Part shown: positions 1 to 7,684 of the stretch, piece after piece
Numbering within the stretch: position 1 is the first letter of the stretch
Layout: every line of letters starts with the position of its first letter
Source: Actinomycetales bacterium
GTDB lineage: Bacteria > Actinomycetota > Actinomycetes > Actinomycetales > Beutenbergiaceae
Assembly: GCA_016649925.1 (NCBI GenBank)
Contig: JAENWO010000102.1
Coordinates: 1-8,021 of the forward strand
Direction: 5' to 3'
Length of the DNA: 8,021 bases
Made by a program: the position numbers and the translations under genes
The notes under the pieces: model-generated
The model's database searches: none
What the model saw: only the letters and a program-made list of their open reading frames with translations
What the model was told of the DNA's origin: nothing

Positions 1-215
1 GTTCCACTCGGAGGACTTCGGACCGTACCCCTGGACCCTGGACCCAGGACCGGCACGGCGGCTACGGGGTGACAGTGCCGTCGAAGTTCATCAGCGAGGA
101 CGGCACCTCGATGTGGCTGCAGTCCAACGTGTGCCCGTGCGCCCCCGCCGGGATGAGTTCCTACTACTTCGGCTTGCGCGAGCTCTCCGTGCAGCCCGCG
201 CAACCCGAGGGCTGA
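1..215 (+). CDS. 3' end of a probable exported carbohydrate-active (DUF4185-like) protein, apparently frameshifted
   Basis: Only the last part of this gene lies in the window; it ends with TGA at 213-215. In the frame of that stop, from about position 48 on, the translation reads DRHGGYGVTVPSKFISEDG and continues with MWLQSN, a CPC motif and FGLRELSVQP. This resembles the last blades of DUF4185-like or sialidase-like beta-propeller proteins, which are usually exported and act on glycans. Upstream of about position 48 the family-like sequence (FHSEDFGPYPWTLD) is instead in the frame starting at base 2, so the two halves are one base out of register. Either this is a pseudogene or there is a sequence error near 40-55. 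The gene converges on dhaM and its stop directly abuts the dhaM stop. That it is a coding tail is fairly secure; the family name is tentative because it rests on recalled similarity. Confidence 0.5.
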   Translation, partial: STRRTSDRTPGPWTQDRHGGYGVTVPSKFISEDGTSMWLQSNVCPCAPAGMSSYYFGLRELSVQPAQPEG

Positions 216-974
216 TCATTCCTCGCCGAAGCCCGCCTCGACGTCGGCGGCGATGACCTCGAGCGCCTTGTCTGCCTGGGGCCCGCTCGCCTCGAAGGTG
301 AGCTCGGCACCGCCGGTGAGTCCCAGGCCCATGATGGCGAGCACACTGGAGGCGTCCACGCCGTTCATGAGGATCTCGGCGTCGAAGTCGGCAGCCTTGC
401 GCGCCAGCATCGCGGCCGGCCGGGCGTGCAGCCCGAGCCGGTTGCGCAACACCATCGTGCGCCTGACCGCTCCGTCCTGCGCGCCCCACGGCGCAGTCAC
501 CGCCGCGTCCGACGGCGCAGCCACCGCCGCGTCCGACGTCCCGGTCGCGGTTGCCCCCTCGGCCGCCGTGGCGGGCACAGCCGGCGTGAACGCGGCGATG
601 GCCGTGAGCGCCGCGGCCCGCACGGCCGCGGCGTCACCGCCGCTCTGCGCAGCCACAGCTGCCGCGACCGCGCCCTCGACGAACGGGGCGTCGGCGAGGA
701 CCACCCGTTCGTCGTCGAGCGCCTCGAGTACGGACTCGGCGGTCAGGGTGGCCGACCCGAGGTCGGTGAGCACCACCACGGCCGATGCCCCCTCGTCGAG
801 CAGGCCGGTGACGGCCTGCTCGACAAGGTCGTAGCTGGTCCCGATCCGACCGTCGCCGGTGCCGCCGGCGGCACGGACGAGGACGTCCGGTGCCATCTGC
901 GCGGCGACCTCGACGGCCCCGGCCGCCAGCTGCGCGGAGTGCGAGACGAGGACGAGCCCGGTGGAGGCCGTCAT
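216..974 (-). CDS. dhaM: DhaM: PTS-dependent dihydroxyacetone kinase phosphotransferase subunit (EIIA-HPr fusion)
   Basis: A 252-residue cytoplasmic phosphocarrier that relays phosphate from PTS enzyme I/HPr to ADP bound on DhaL. Residues 1-130 form a mannose-type EIIA domain; the start GLVLVSHSAQLA carries the expected phospho-accepting His12. Residues 131-170 are an Ala/Pro/Thr-rich linker containing two copies of an 8-residue repeat (SDAAVAAP, SDAAVTAP). Residues 171-252 are an HPr domain with the GLHARPA active site (His183) and the SSVLAIMGLG segment, where Ser210 aligns with the regulatory Ser46 of Gram-positive HPr. The enzyme I domain found in E. coli DhaM is absent, so phosphate must come from a separate enzyme I. 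By contrast, Lactococcus DhaM is EIIA only. The start ATG (974-972) overlaps the dhaL stop as ATGA and has GGAGG at 982-986, 7 bases upstream. It is the last gene of the operon. The family call is secure. Confidence 0.95.
   Translation of the reverse strand: MTASTGLVLVSHSAQLAAGAVEVAAQMAPDVLVRAAGGTGDGRIGTSYDLVEQAVTGLLDEGASAVVVLTDLGSATLTAESVLEALDDERVVLADAPFVEGAVAAAVAAQSGGDAAAVRAAALTAIAAFTPAVPATAAEGATATGTSDAAVAAPSDAAVTAPWGAQDGAVRRTMVLRNRLGLHARPAAMLARKAADFDAEILMNGVDASSVLAIMGLGLTGGAELTFEASGPQADKALEVIAADVEAGFGEE
489..536 (-). repeat. 24-bp tandem duplication in the DhaM interdomain linker
   Basis: Two adjacent 24-base units (489-512 and 513-536) are identical except for T497 versus C521. They are in frame and encode residues 147-162 of DhaM, two copies of SDAAVxAP. 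A recent slippage or duplication event that lengthened the EIIA-HPr linker is the simplest explanation. Confidence 0.9.
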
Positions 975-1611
975 CCGCCCCCCTCCGCCACGTCGGCAGC
1001 GGCCTCGAGCAGCATCGCGCTGGACTCCGCGCCGGGGTCTCGATGCCCGATGGCCCGTTCACCCAGGTAGCTGGCCCGACCCTTGCGGGCGACGAGCGGG
1101 TCGGTGGTCTCAGCGCCGGTGCGCGCTGCGGTGGCAGCCGCACGGAGCGCCTCGGTCGCCGTCTTGCCCGCCTCGGCCGCGGCCCGGGCCGCCTCGACCG
1201 CCGGCGCCCACGCGTCGACCATCGTCTTGTCGCCCACCTCAGCCTTGCCGCGCGCGACGATGCCCTCCACGCCCGCGGCGAGCAGGTCCGCGACACCCGC
1301 GGCGTCGATCGTCGCGCCGTCGGCCGTCTTCGCTGCACGCAGGAACGCCGTGCCGTAGAGGGGGCCGGCGGCCCCGCCGACGGTGGACATCAGGGTTGTC
1401 GCGACCAGCTTGAGCACGTCGCCCACCGTCGCGGGCTCCGCGGCCTCGAGCTTGACCAGGACGGCCTTGAAGCCGCGGTCGAGGTTCTCGCCGTGGTCAC
1501 CGTCACCGATGGCCCGGTCGAGGTCGATGAGCTCCATCCGGTGCTCGGCGACGACGGCGGCGCACGCCTTGACCCAGTCGGTCGCCCAGGCGATGTCGAG
1601 CGTGTCCGCCA

Positions 1612-1612
<1 letters not shown>
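971..1612 (-). CDS. dhaL: DhaL: ADP-binding subunit of PTS-dependent dihydroxyacetone kinase
   Basis: A 213-residue all-helical subunit holding a tightly bound ADP/Mg cofactor. The ADP is phosphorylated by DhaM, and DhaL then phosphorylates dihydroxyacetone on DhaK. The metal-binding motif LDRAIGDGDHGENLDRGF (residues 31-48) supplies Asp32, Asp37 and Asp39. The nucleotide-side glycine loop STVGGAAGPLYGTAF follows, and the C-terminal ARKGRASYLGERAIGHRDPG motif closes the site. Length matches the family (about 210 residues). I chose the ATG at 1612-1610 because it forms a TGATG overlap with the dhaK stop and has a weak GGTGGGG at 1619-1625. An in-frame GTG at 1624 would add four residues (MGRL) and is the alternative. 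The 3' end overlaps dhaM by four bases (ATGA), consistent with translational coupling and balanced subunits. Confidence 0.95.
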
Positions 1613-2619
<1,007 letters not shown>

Positions 2620-2626
2620 GACTATG

Positions 2627-2633
2627 CTCCTTC
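2627..2633 (-). promoter_or_regulatory. Ribosome binding site of dhaK
   Basis: GAAGGAG on the - strand, 7 bases before the ATG at 2619-2617. It is the strongest Shine-Dalgarno match in the window and decides the dhaK start against the upstream in-frame codons at 2637 and 2697. Confidence 0.85.
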
Positions 2634-2682
2634 GCATTTCGCCGGGTTCTTGACGCGCCGGCGGGTGGGACGACTGTGGGTC

Positions 2683-2720
2683 CAACTCTGTACCCAACCG
2701 GGCAGAGTTGCACAGAGTTT
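2683..2720. promoter_or_regulatory. Candidate operator upstream of dhaK: inverted repeat plus a third half-site
   Basis: CAACTCTG (2683-2690) and CAGAGTTG (2703-2710) form a perfect 8-bp inverted repeat with a 12-base spacer. A third copy, CAGAGTTT (2713-2720), repeats the right arm exactly 10 bases further, one helical turn. The array lies 64-101 bases before the dhaK start, where an operator controlling the dha operon would be expected. AT-rich arms in such GC-rich DNA stand out. No protein can be named from the sequence, and I could not identify a convincing -35/-10 pair beside it, so the role is inferred from position and symmetry. Confidence 0.5.
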
Positions 2721-2728
2721 GGGACGAC

Positions 2729-2846
2729 GTGCACGGCGCCGCGGCCGGCCTGGGACTCGTGTCGCCGGCGGCCCGGCTGGGACGTCACCGTCCTCGAGCG
2801 GGCGCCGGAGCTCGCCGAGATCAGCGCCGGGATCACCATCAGCAGC
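2729..2846 (+). pseudogene. Relic of the N-terminus of an FAD-dependent monooxygenase
   Basis: Two short segments in different + frames together resemble the dinucleotide-binding start of flavin monooxygenases of the PHBH/salicylate hydroxylase type. In the frame of base 2729 the translation VHGAAAGLGLVS matches a worn GxGxxGL loop. One base out of register, from 2769, it reads RPGWDVTVLERAPELAEISAGITIS, matching the beta-alpha-beta end with the acidic residue of VLER that binds the FAD ribose, and the following xxGAGI motif. The Rossmann signature is therefore split by a frameshift, a start codon is not evident, and similarity stops after about 2846; the rest of the usual roughly 400 residues is missing. 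It is not expected to make a functional protein. It sits in the dhaK-folC gap on the opposite strand to both neighbours. Confidence 0.6.
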
Positions 2847-2881
2847 TGCGCAGCCGGCCGCTCATCGCCCTGCGAGGAACC

Positions 2882-2934
2882 CCCTTGTGCCCCCCGTTCC
2901 TGGAACATACAGCCCAGGGGGCGGTGAGCAAGGG
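2882..2934. repeat. Imperfect inverted repeat downstream of folC
   Basis: CCCTTG (2882-2887) pairs with CAAGGG (2929-2934) and the C run 2890-2895 pairs with the G run 2917-2921. A smaller inverted repeat GTTCC/GGAAC (2896-2900, 2902-2906) sits in the loop. It lies 16-68 bases past the folC stop, so it could be a terminator for ileS-folC. There is no T-run on the - strand side, so this is only a weak candidate. Confidence 0.3.
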
Positions 2935-2949
2935 CCTTTCCGGGAACTC

Positions 2950-4374
2950 CTACGCCCGCCCGAACATCGCCCGCGCGTCGGCAGCGAGGATGACGGAGCC
3001 GGCCACCAGCACACCCGTGCCGCCGAGGCGGTCGTCGTTCTCGGTCAGGTCCACCGCCAGGGCGAGCGCGTCGTCGAGGCGTTCGGCCACGTGCACCCGG
3101 TCCTCCCCGAACACGTCCCGGGCGATCTCGGCGAGGTCGTCGACATCCATCGAGCGCATCGAGCTGGAATGCGTGATGACGACCTCGGCGAGCTCGGGCT
3201 CGAGGACCGAGAGGATGCCCTCGGCGTCCTTGTCCGCCATCACACCGACCACGCCGACGAGCCGCGAGAAGGCGAACGCCTCCTCCAGAGCGGCGACGAG
3301 CACCTCCGCGCCGGCCGGGTTGTGCGCCGCGTCCACGAGCACGGTGGGGCTGCGCCGCACGATCTCCAGCCGGCCGGGTGCGTCCACCTCGGCGAACGCG
3401 ACCTCGACCACAGCAGGGTCGAGCGCTCCCCCGCCGAGGAACGCCTCGACGGAGGCGAGCGCGAGGAGCGCGTTCTGCGCCTGGTGGGCGCCGTGCAGCG
3501 GCAGGAAGATCTCGGTATACAGGCCGCCGGTGCCCCGCAGGTTGATCACCTGGCCACCGACGGCGACGGTCCGCTCGGCGACGTCGATGTCGTATCCCTC
3601 GGCCACGACCCGGGCACCCCGGGACCGCGCGGCGTCGGCGATGACCGTGGCGACCTCCTCGCGCTGCTCCGCCGTGACGACGACGGCCGGCGGGTCGAGC
3701 GCCTTGATGATCCCGGACTTCACGGTCGCGATCTCGGCGAGCGTGTGGCCGAGCCAACGCTCGTGGTCTCGGGAGATCGGCGTGACCACAGCCACCTCGG
3801 CGTCGACCACGTTCGTGGAGTCCCACTCCCCGCCCATCCCGACCTCGATGACAGCGACGTCCACCGGTGCGTCCGCGAACGCCGCGAACGCCAACCCGGT
3901 GAGCACCTCGAAGAAGCTCAGCTGCGACTCGCCACGCCCGGCCAGCTCGGCATCCACCATCGCCACGTACGGTTCGACGTCCCGCCACACCTCCACGAAC
4001 CGGACCGCGGAGATCGACTCCCCGTCGATCGCGATCCGCTCCCGCACGGAGTGCAGGTGCGGCGACGTGAACCGGCCGGTGCGCAGGCCGAGCTCGCGCA
4101 GCAGCCGTTCGATCATCCGCGCCGTGGACGTCTTGCCATTCGTCCCCGTGAGGTGGATCGCCCGGAAGGATCGCTGCGGGTCCCCCAGCAGCGACATCAG
4201 GGACTTGACCCGCTCGATCGTCGGGTCGAAGTCGTGCTCGGGGGCCCGGCCCAGGATGTCCCGGTAGATGGCCTTGGCCTCGGACTCGGCCTGCTTCTCT
4301 GCCGCGATCTCGGCGGCCGAACGTCCGGGGTTGCCCCCGTCGGCTCCGCCGTACCGGTGACTGACTAGCGCCAT
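2950..4374 (-). CDS. folC: FolC: bifunctional dihydrofolate synthase / folylpolyglutamate synthase
   Basis: A 474-residue cytoplasmic Mur-ligase-family enzyme. It ligates glutamate to dihydropteroate to make dihydrofolate and adds further gamma-linked glutamates to folates, using ATP. Motifs in order: P-loop HLTGTNGKTSTA (residues 74-85), SPHLHSVRERI (104-114), EVGMGGEWDSTN (177-188), ISRDHERWLG (200-209), VKSGIIK (218-224) whose Lys219 is the position normally carbamylated for metal binding, GAHQAQNALLA (295-305) and DAAHNPAGAEVL (348-359) from the C-terminal ligase domain. The first 35 residues or so are a charged Ala/Glu-rich leader, common in actinobacterial FolC. The start ATG (4374-4372) lies inside the end of ileS, with AAGGTGG just upstream as the likely ribosome binding site; the frame is open further upstream but only as a shadow of ileS. 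The 10-base overlap with ileS implies a shared transcript and translational coupling. Confidence 0.95.
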   Translation of the reverse strand: MALVSHRYGGADGGNPGRSAAEIAAEKQAESEAKAIYRDILGRAPEHDFDPTIERVKSLMSLLGDPQRSFRAIHLTGTNGKTSTARMIERLLRELGLRTGRFTSPHLHSVRERIAIDGESISAVRFVEVWRDVEPYVAMVDAELAGRGESQLSFFEVLTGLAFAAFADAPVDVAVIEVGMGGEWDSTNVVDAEVAVVTPISRDHERWLGHTLAEIATVKSGIIKALDPPAVVVTAEQREEVATVIADAARSRGARVVAEGYDIDVAERTVAVGGQVINLRGTGGLYTEIFLPLHGAHQAQNALLALASVEAFLGGGALDPAVVEVAFAEVDAPGRLEIVRRSPTVLVDAAHNPAGAEVLVAALEEAFAFSRLVGVVGVMADKDAEGILSVLEPELAEVVITHSSSMRSMDVDDLAEIARDVFGEDRVHVAERLDDALALAVDLTENDDRLGGTGVLVAGSVILAADARAMFGRA

Positions 4375-7300
4375 CCGTCCACCTTCTCGATCTCGATGCC
4401 GACCGTGTGGTCGCCGTCCACGGAGTCCATCCGGGTGGGATCGACCACCAGTTCGAGCGCGAGCGTCTCGGCAGCGATGAAGTCCTTGCGCTCGGCCACC
4501 GCCTCGGCCCACTGGCTCGGCACCGCGAGGCGCAGCGTGATGCGGTCGGCCACGTGCAGGTCGGCCGCCTTGCGCGCGTCCTGGACCTGGCGCACCACGT
4601 CGCGGGCGTAGCCGTCGCCGATCAGCTCGTCGTCCAGCTCGAGGTTGAGCACCACGAACCCGCCGCCGCCGAGCACCCCGGCCGCGATCATGTCCCCGAA
4701 GCGGTCCTCGATCTCGGTGGTCAGCGTGTACTCGCCCTCCTCCAGAGCGATGCCGTCGACGACGACGTGCCCTGCCTCGTCCTGCTCCCAGCCACCCGCG
4801 CGGGCGGCCTGGATGACGCGCTGGACGTCTCGGCCCAGACGCGGCCCGGCGGCCCGGGCGTTGACCGTGAGCTTCGTGTAGACGCCGTAGTCGGACGCGG
4901 CGCCCTCGGCGAGGTCGAGCACCTGCACGGACCTGAGGTTGACCTCGTCGGCGATGAGGTCGGTGAACGGGGCGAGCGCGGCCGGGTCGGAGACCACGAC
5001 GCGGGCGCCCCGCAGCGGCTGGCGCACGCGCAGCTTGTTCGCCTTGCGCAGGCCGAGCGTGGTGGAGACGACGTCGCGGACGGCGTCCATCGCGGCCACC
5101 AGCTCGTCGTCGGCCACCAGGGCGGCCGCCGTCGGGTCCGCGGCGGGGTCCGCGGCTGCGGCCTCGACGTCGGGGAAGTCCGTCAGGTGCACGCTGCGTC
5201 CGCCGGTCAGGCCGCGCCAGACCTCCTCGGTGAGCAGCGGCGCGAGCGGGGCCATCACCCGGGTGAGGATCTCCAGCGCGGTGTACAGGGTGTTGTAGGC
5301 ACCGGAGTCCTCGTCCCAGAAGCGCTGACGGGAGGTGCGCACGTACCAGTTCGTCAGCAGGTCGAGGTGGTCGCGCACCCGGGCGCAGGCACCCGGGACG
5401 TCGTAGGCGAGTAGGTCCGCGCGCACGCCCACCGCGAGGTCGCGGGTGCGGGCGAGCAGGTACCGGTCCATGGCGGCCAGGCCGGGCACCTCCTCGGGGC
5501 GAGGGGCCCGCGCGTCCAGACCTGCGCCGTCGTGCGTCGTGTTCGCGTACAGGCTGAAGAAGTACCAGGTGTTCCACAGCGGGAGCATCACCTGCCGCAC
5601 GTTCTCCCGGATGCCCTCCTCGGTGACGACGAGGTTCCCGCCGCGCAGGATCGGGGAGGCCATCAGGAACCAGCGCATCGCGTCCGCGCCGTCGCGGTCG
5701 AGGACCTCGTTGACGTCGGGGTAGTTGCGCAGCGACTTGCTCATCTTGCGCCCGTCCGAGCCGAGCACGATGCCGTGCGAGACCGAGGTGCGGAAAGCCG
5801 GCCGGTCGAACAGGGCGGTGGCCAGGATGTGCAGCGTGTAGAACCAGCCGCGGGTCTGCCCGACGTACTCCACGATGAAGTCACCCGGGTAGTGGTTCTC
5901 GAACCAGTCCGCGTTCTCGAACGGGTAGTGCACCTGGGCGAAGGGCATCGACCCGGAGTCGAACCAGACGTCCAGCACGTCGGGGATGCGCCGCATCGTG
6001 GACCCCCCCGTCGGGTCGTCCGGGTTCGGGCGCGTCAGCTCGTCGATGAACGGGCGGTGCAGGTCCGCGACGTCCGCGCCGAAGTCCGCCTCGAGCTCGG
6101 CGACCGAGCCGTAGACGTCGATCCGCGGGTACGTCTGATCGTCGCTCACCCAGACCGGGATCGGGGTCCCCCAGTAGCGGTTGCGGGAGATCGACCAGTC
6201 GCGGGCGTTCGCGAGCCACTTGCCGAACTGGCCCTCTTTGATGTGGTCGGGCACCCAGGTGATCTGCTCGTTCAGCTCCACCATCCGGTCCCGGAGCTGG
6301 GTGACGCGCACGAACCACGAGGAGACCGCCTTGTAGATCAGCGGGTTCTTGCAGCGCCAGCAGTGCGGGTAGGAGTGGTCGTACGTCTCGTGGCGCACGA
6401 CGACGGCACGCACCTCGGGTGCGACGCTCGCGAGCGCTCCGGTGCCGGCCTTGAGGTCGGCGATCACCTTCGGGTTCGCGTCGAACACCAGCAGGCCGGC
6501 GTACTGGGGGACCTCGGCGGTGAACTTGCCACCGGCGTCGACGGGGACCACGGGGGTGATACCGGCCGCGCCGCAGACCTCCATGTCGTCCTCACCGAAG
6601 GCGGGGGCGAGGTGGACCAGACCGGTGCCGTCCTCGGTCGAGACGAAGTCCGCAACCAGGATCCGGTGGGCGCCTGCGTGCCCGAGGAAGTACGGGAACG
6701 GCGGGGTGTAGGAGCGCCCGGCGAGCTGGGACCCGGTGAGCCGCTCGAGCACCTCCGGCTCCTCGCCGAGCTCGCGGGCGTAGGACGCCAGCCGTGAGGC
6801 GGCGAGCAGCACCCGCTCTCCCACGAGGGCACCCTCGGTCGGTGAGACGACGACGTAGGAGATCTCGCCCCCGACGGCGACCGCCAGGTTGGACGGCAGG
6901 GTCCAGGGCGTCGTGGTCCAGATGAGCGCGAGCTCGCCGGTCTCCAGGCGAAGCCCGACGGTCAGGGCCGGGTCCTGGCGCATCTGGTAGACGTCGTCGT
7001 CCATGCGCAGCTCGTGGTTGGACAGCGGCGTCTGGTCGCGCCAGCAGTACGGCAGCACCTTGTAGCCCTCGTAGGCGAGACCCTTGTCGTAGAGCTGCTT
7101 GAACGCCCAGATCACCGACTCCATGTAGGAGATGTCGAGCGTCTTGTAGTCGTTCTCGAAGTCGACCCAGCGGGCCTGGCGGGTGACGTACTCCTCCCAC
7201 TCCTTCGTGTACTGCAGCACCGAGTCGCGGCACGCCTCGTTGAACGCCTCGATGCCCATCTCCTCGATCTGGGACTTGTCGGTGATGCCGAGGATCCGCT

Positions 7301-7640
7301 CCGCCTCGAGCTCGGCGGGCAGACCGTGGGTGTCCCAGCCGAAGCGGCGCTCCACGCGGCGGCCGAGCATCGTCTGGAAGCGCGGGACGACGTCCTTGAC
7401 ATACCCGGTGAGCAGGTGGCCGTAGTGCGGCAGGCCGTTCGCGAACGGCGGGCCGTCGTAGAAGACGAACTCGCATTCGCCGTTCTCGCCCGCGTCGCGA
7501 TTGTCGATCGAGGCCTGGAACGTGCCATCGGCCTTCCAGAACGCGAGCACCTCCTCCTCGAGCTCGGGGAGGTTCGGTGAGGGCACGACGCCGCTCGCCT
7601 CGGTGTGGCGGGGGTAGTGCTTGGTTGGCTGGGTGGCCAT
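4365..7640 (-). CDS. ileS: IleS: isoleucyl-tRNA synthetase, long (type 2) form
   Basis: A 1091-residue class I synthetase that charges tRNA-Ile and edits misactivated valine. In order: HIGH motif as HYGH (residues 72-75) and GWDTHGLP (101-108) in the Rossmann fold; CP1 editing domain with TTTPWTLPSN (242-251) and VHLAPAFGEDD (342-352, including the conserved Asp); CWRC (427-430), a probable zinc site; DWSISRNRYWGTPIPVW (481-497); DVWFDSG (557-563); KMSKS (632-636); and a helical anticodon-binding domain with NWYVRTSRQRFW. Length and residue choice (CWRC, HYGH) match the long bacterial/eukaryote-like IleS class rather than the roughly 940-residue E. coli form. An Ala/Asp/Pro-rich stretch from a 12-bp repeat at 5134-5156 sits in a C-terminal linker. 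The frame is open to 7775, but ATG at 7640-7638 (MATQPTKHYP) follows GAAGGA by 9 bases and the T-box leader fills the upstream part, so that is the start. First gene of an ileS-folC unit. Confidence 0.97.
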   Translation of the reverse strand: MATQPTKHYPRHTEASGVVPSPNLPELEEEVLAFWKADGTFQASIDNRDAGENGECEFVFYDGPPFANGLPHYGHLLTGYVKDVVPRFQTMLGRRVERRFGWDTHGLPAELEAERILGITDKSQIEEMGIEAFNEACRDSVLQYTKEWEEYVTRQARWVDFENDYKTLDISYMESVIWAFKQLYDKGLAYEGYKVLPYCWRDQTPLSNHELRMDDDVYQMRQDPALTVGLRLETGELALIWTTTPWTLPSNLAVAVGGEISYVVVSPTEGALVGERVLLAASRLASYARELGEEPEVLERLTGSQLAGRSYTPPFPYFLGHAGAHRILVADFVSTEDGTGLVHLAPAFGEDDMEVCGAAGITPVVPVDAGGKFTAEVPQYAGLLVFDANPKVIADLKAGTGALASVAPEVRAVVVRHETYDHSYPHCWRCKNPLIYKAVSSWFVRVTQLRDRMVELNEQITWVPDHIKEGQFGKWLANARDWSISRNRYWGTPIPVWVSDDQTYPRIDVYGSVAELEADFGADVADLHRPFIDELTRPNPDDPTGGSTMRRIPDVLDVWFDSGSMPFAQVHYPFENADWFENHYPGDFIVEYVGQTRGWFYTLHILATALFDRPAFRTSVSHGIVLGSDGRKMSKSLRNYPDVNEVLDRDGADAMRWFLMASPILRGGNLVVTEEGIRENVRQVMLPLWNTWYFFSLYANTTHDGAGLDARAPRPEEVPGLAAMDRYLLARTRDLAVGVRADLLAYDVPGACARVRDHLDLLTNWYVRTSRQRFWDEDSGAYNTLYTALEILTRVMAPLAPLLTEEVWRGLTGGRSVHLTDFPDVEAAAADPAADPTAAALVADDELVAAMDAVRDVVSTTLGLRKANKLRVRQPLRGARVVVSDPAALAPFTDLIADEVNLRSVQVLDLAEGAASDYGVYTKLTVNARAAGPRLGRDVQRVIQAARAGGWEQDEAGHVVVDGIALEEGEYTLTTEIEDRFGDMIAAGVLGGGGFVVLNLELDDELIGDGYARDVVRQVQDARKAADLHVADRITLRLAVPSQWAEAVAERKDFIAAETLALELVVDPTRMDSVDGDHTVGIEIEKVDGWR
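5134..5156 (-). repeat. Short tandem repeat in ileS encoding an Ala/Asp/Pro linker
   Basis: GGGTCCGCGGC occurs at 5134-5144 and again at 5146-5156, a 12-base period. It encodes the repeated AADP in the stretch AAAADPAADPTAAA, in a linker of IleS after the helical anticodon-binding region. Probably a neutral slippage expansion. Confidence 0.7.
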
Positions 7641-7649
7641 CTTCGCGGT

Positions 7650-7655
7650 TCCTTC
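7650..7655 (-). promoter_or_regulatory. Ribosome binding site of ileS
   Basis: GAAGGA, 9 bases before the ATG at 7640-7638. It decides the start against the longer open frame, whose extra codons would run through the T-box structure. Confidence 0.75.
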
Positions 7656-7684
7656 TCGTCCTACGGCTGCACTTTCCGGACGAG
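7655..7684 (-). promoter_or_regulatory. Candidate Shine-Dalgarno sequestrator hairpin of the ileS T-box
   Basis: CTCGTCC (7684-7678) and GGACGAG (7661-7655) are perfectly complementary with a 16-base loop. The 3' arm runs into the ileS ribosome binding site GAAGGA (7655-7650), which is 9 bases before the ATG. The left arm is part of a tandem TCGTCC duplication (7689-7678), allowing a second pairing register. This is the most likely off-state element, but no folding was computed. Confidence 0.5.

Noticed and set aside
2650..2678. A + strand promoter starting with TTGACG at 2650.
   Set aside because: The sequence 17 bases downstream (ACTGTG) does not resemble a -10 box, and the only + strand gene beyond it is the relic.
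2882..2934. A strong intrinsic terminator for folC.
   Set aside because: The stem is imperfect and no T-run follows on the - strand, so it is kept only as an imperfect inverted repeat.
4375..5577. Upstream extension of the folC reading frame into ileS, which would make an 875-residue protein.
   Set aside because: The extension is Arg/Gly-rich shadow sequence of ileS. FolC homologues begin close to the ATG at 4374, which has its own ribosome binding site.
7655..7684. A Rho-independent transcription terminator in the ileS leader.
   Set aside because: The hairpin is followed by GAAGGA and the start codon rather than a U-run, so a translational sequestrator fits better.
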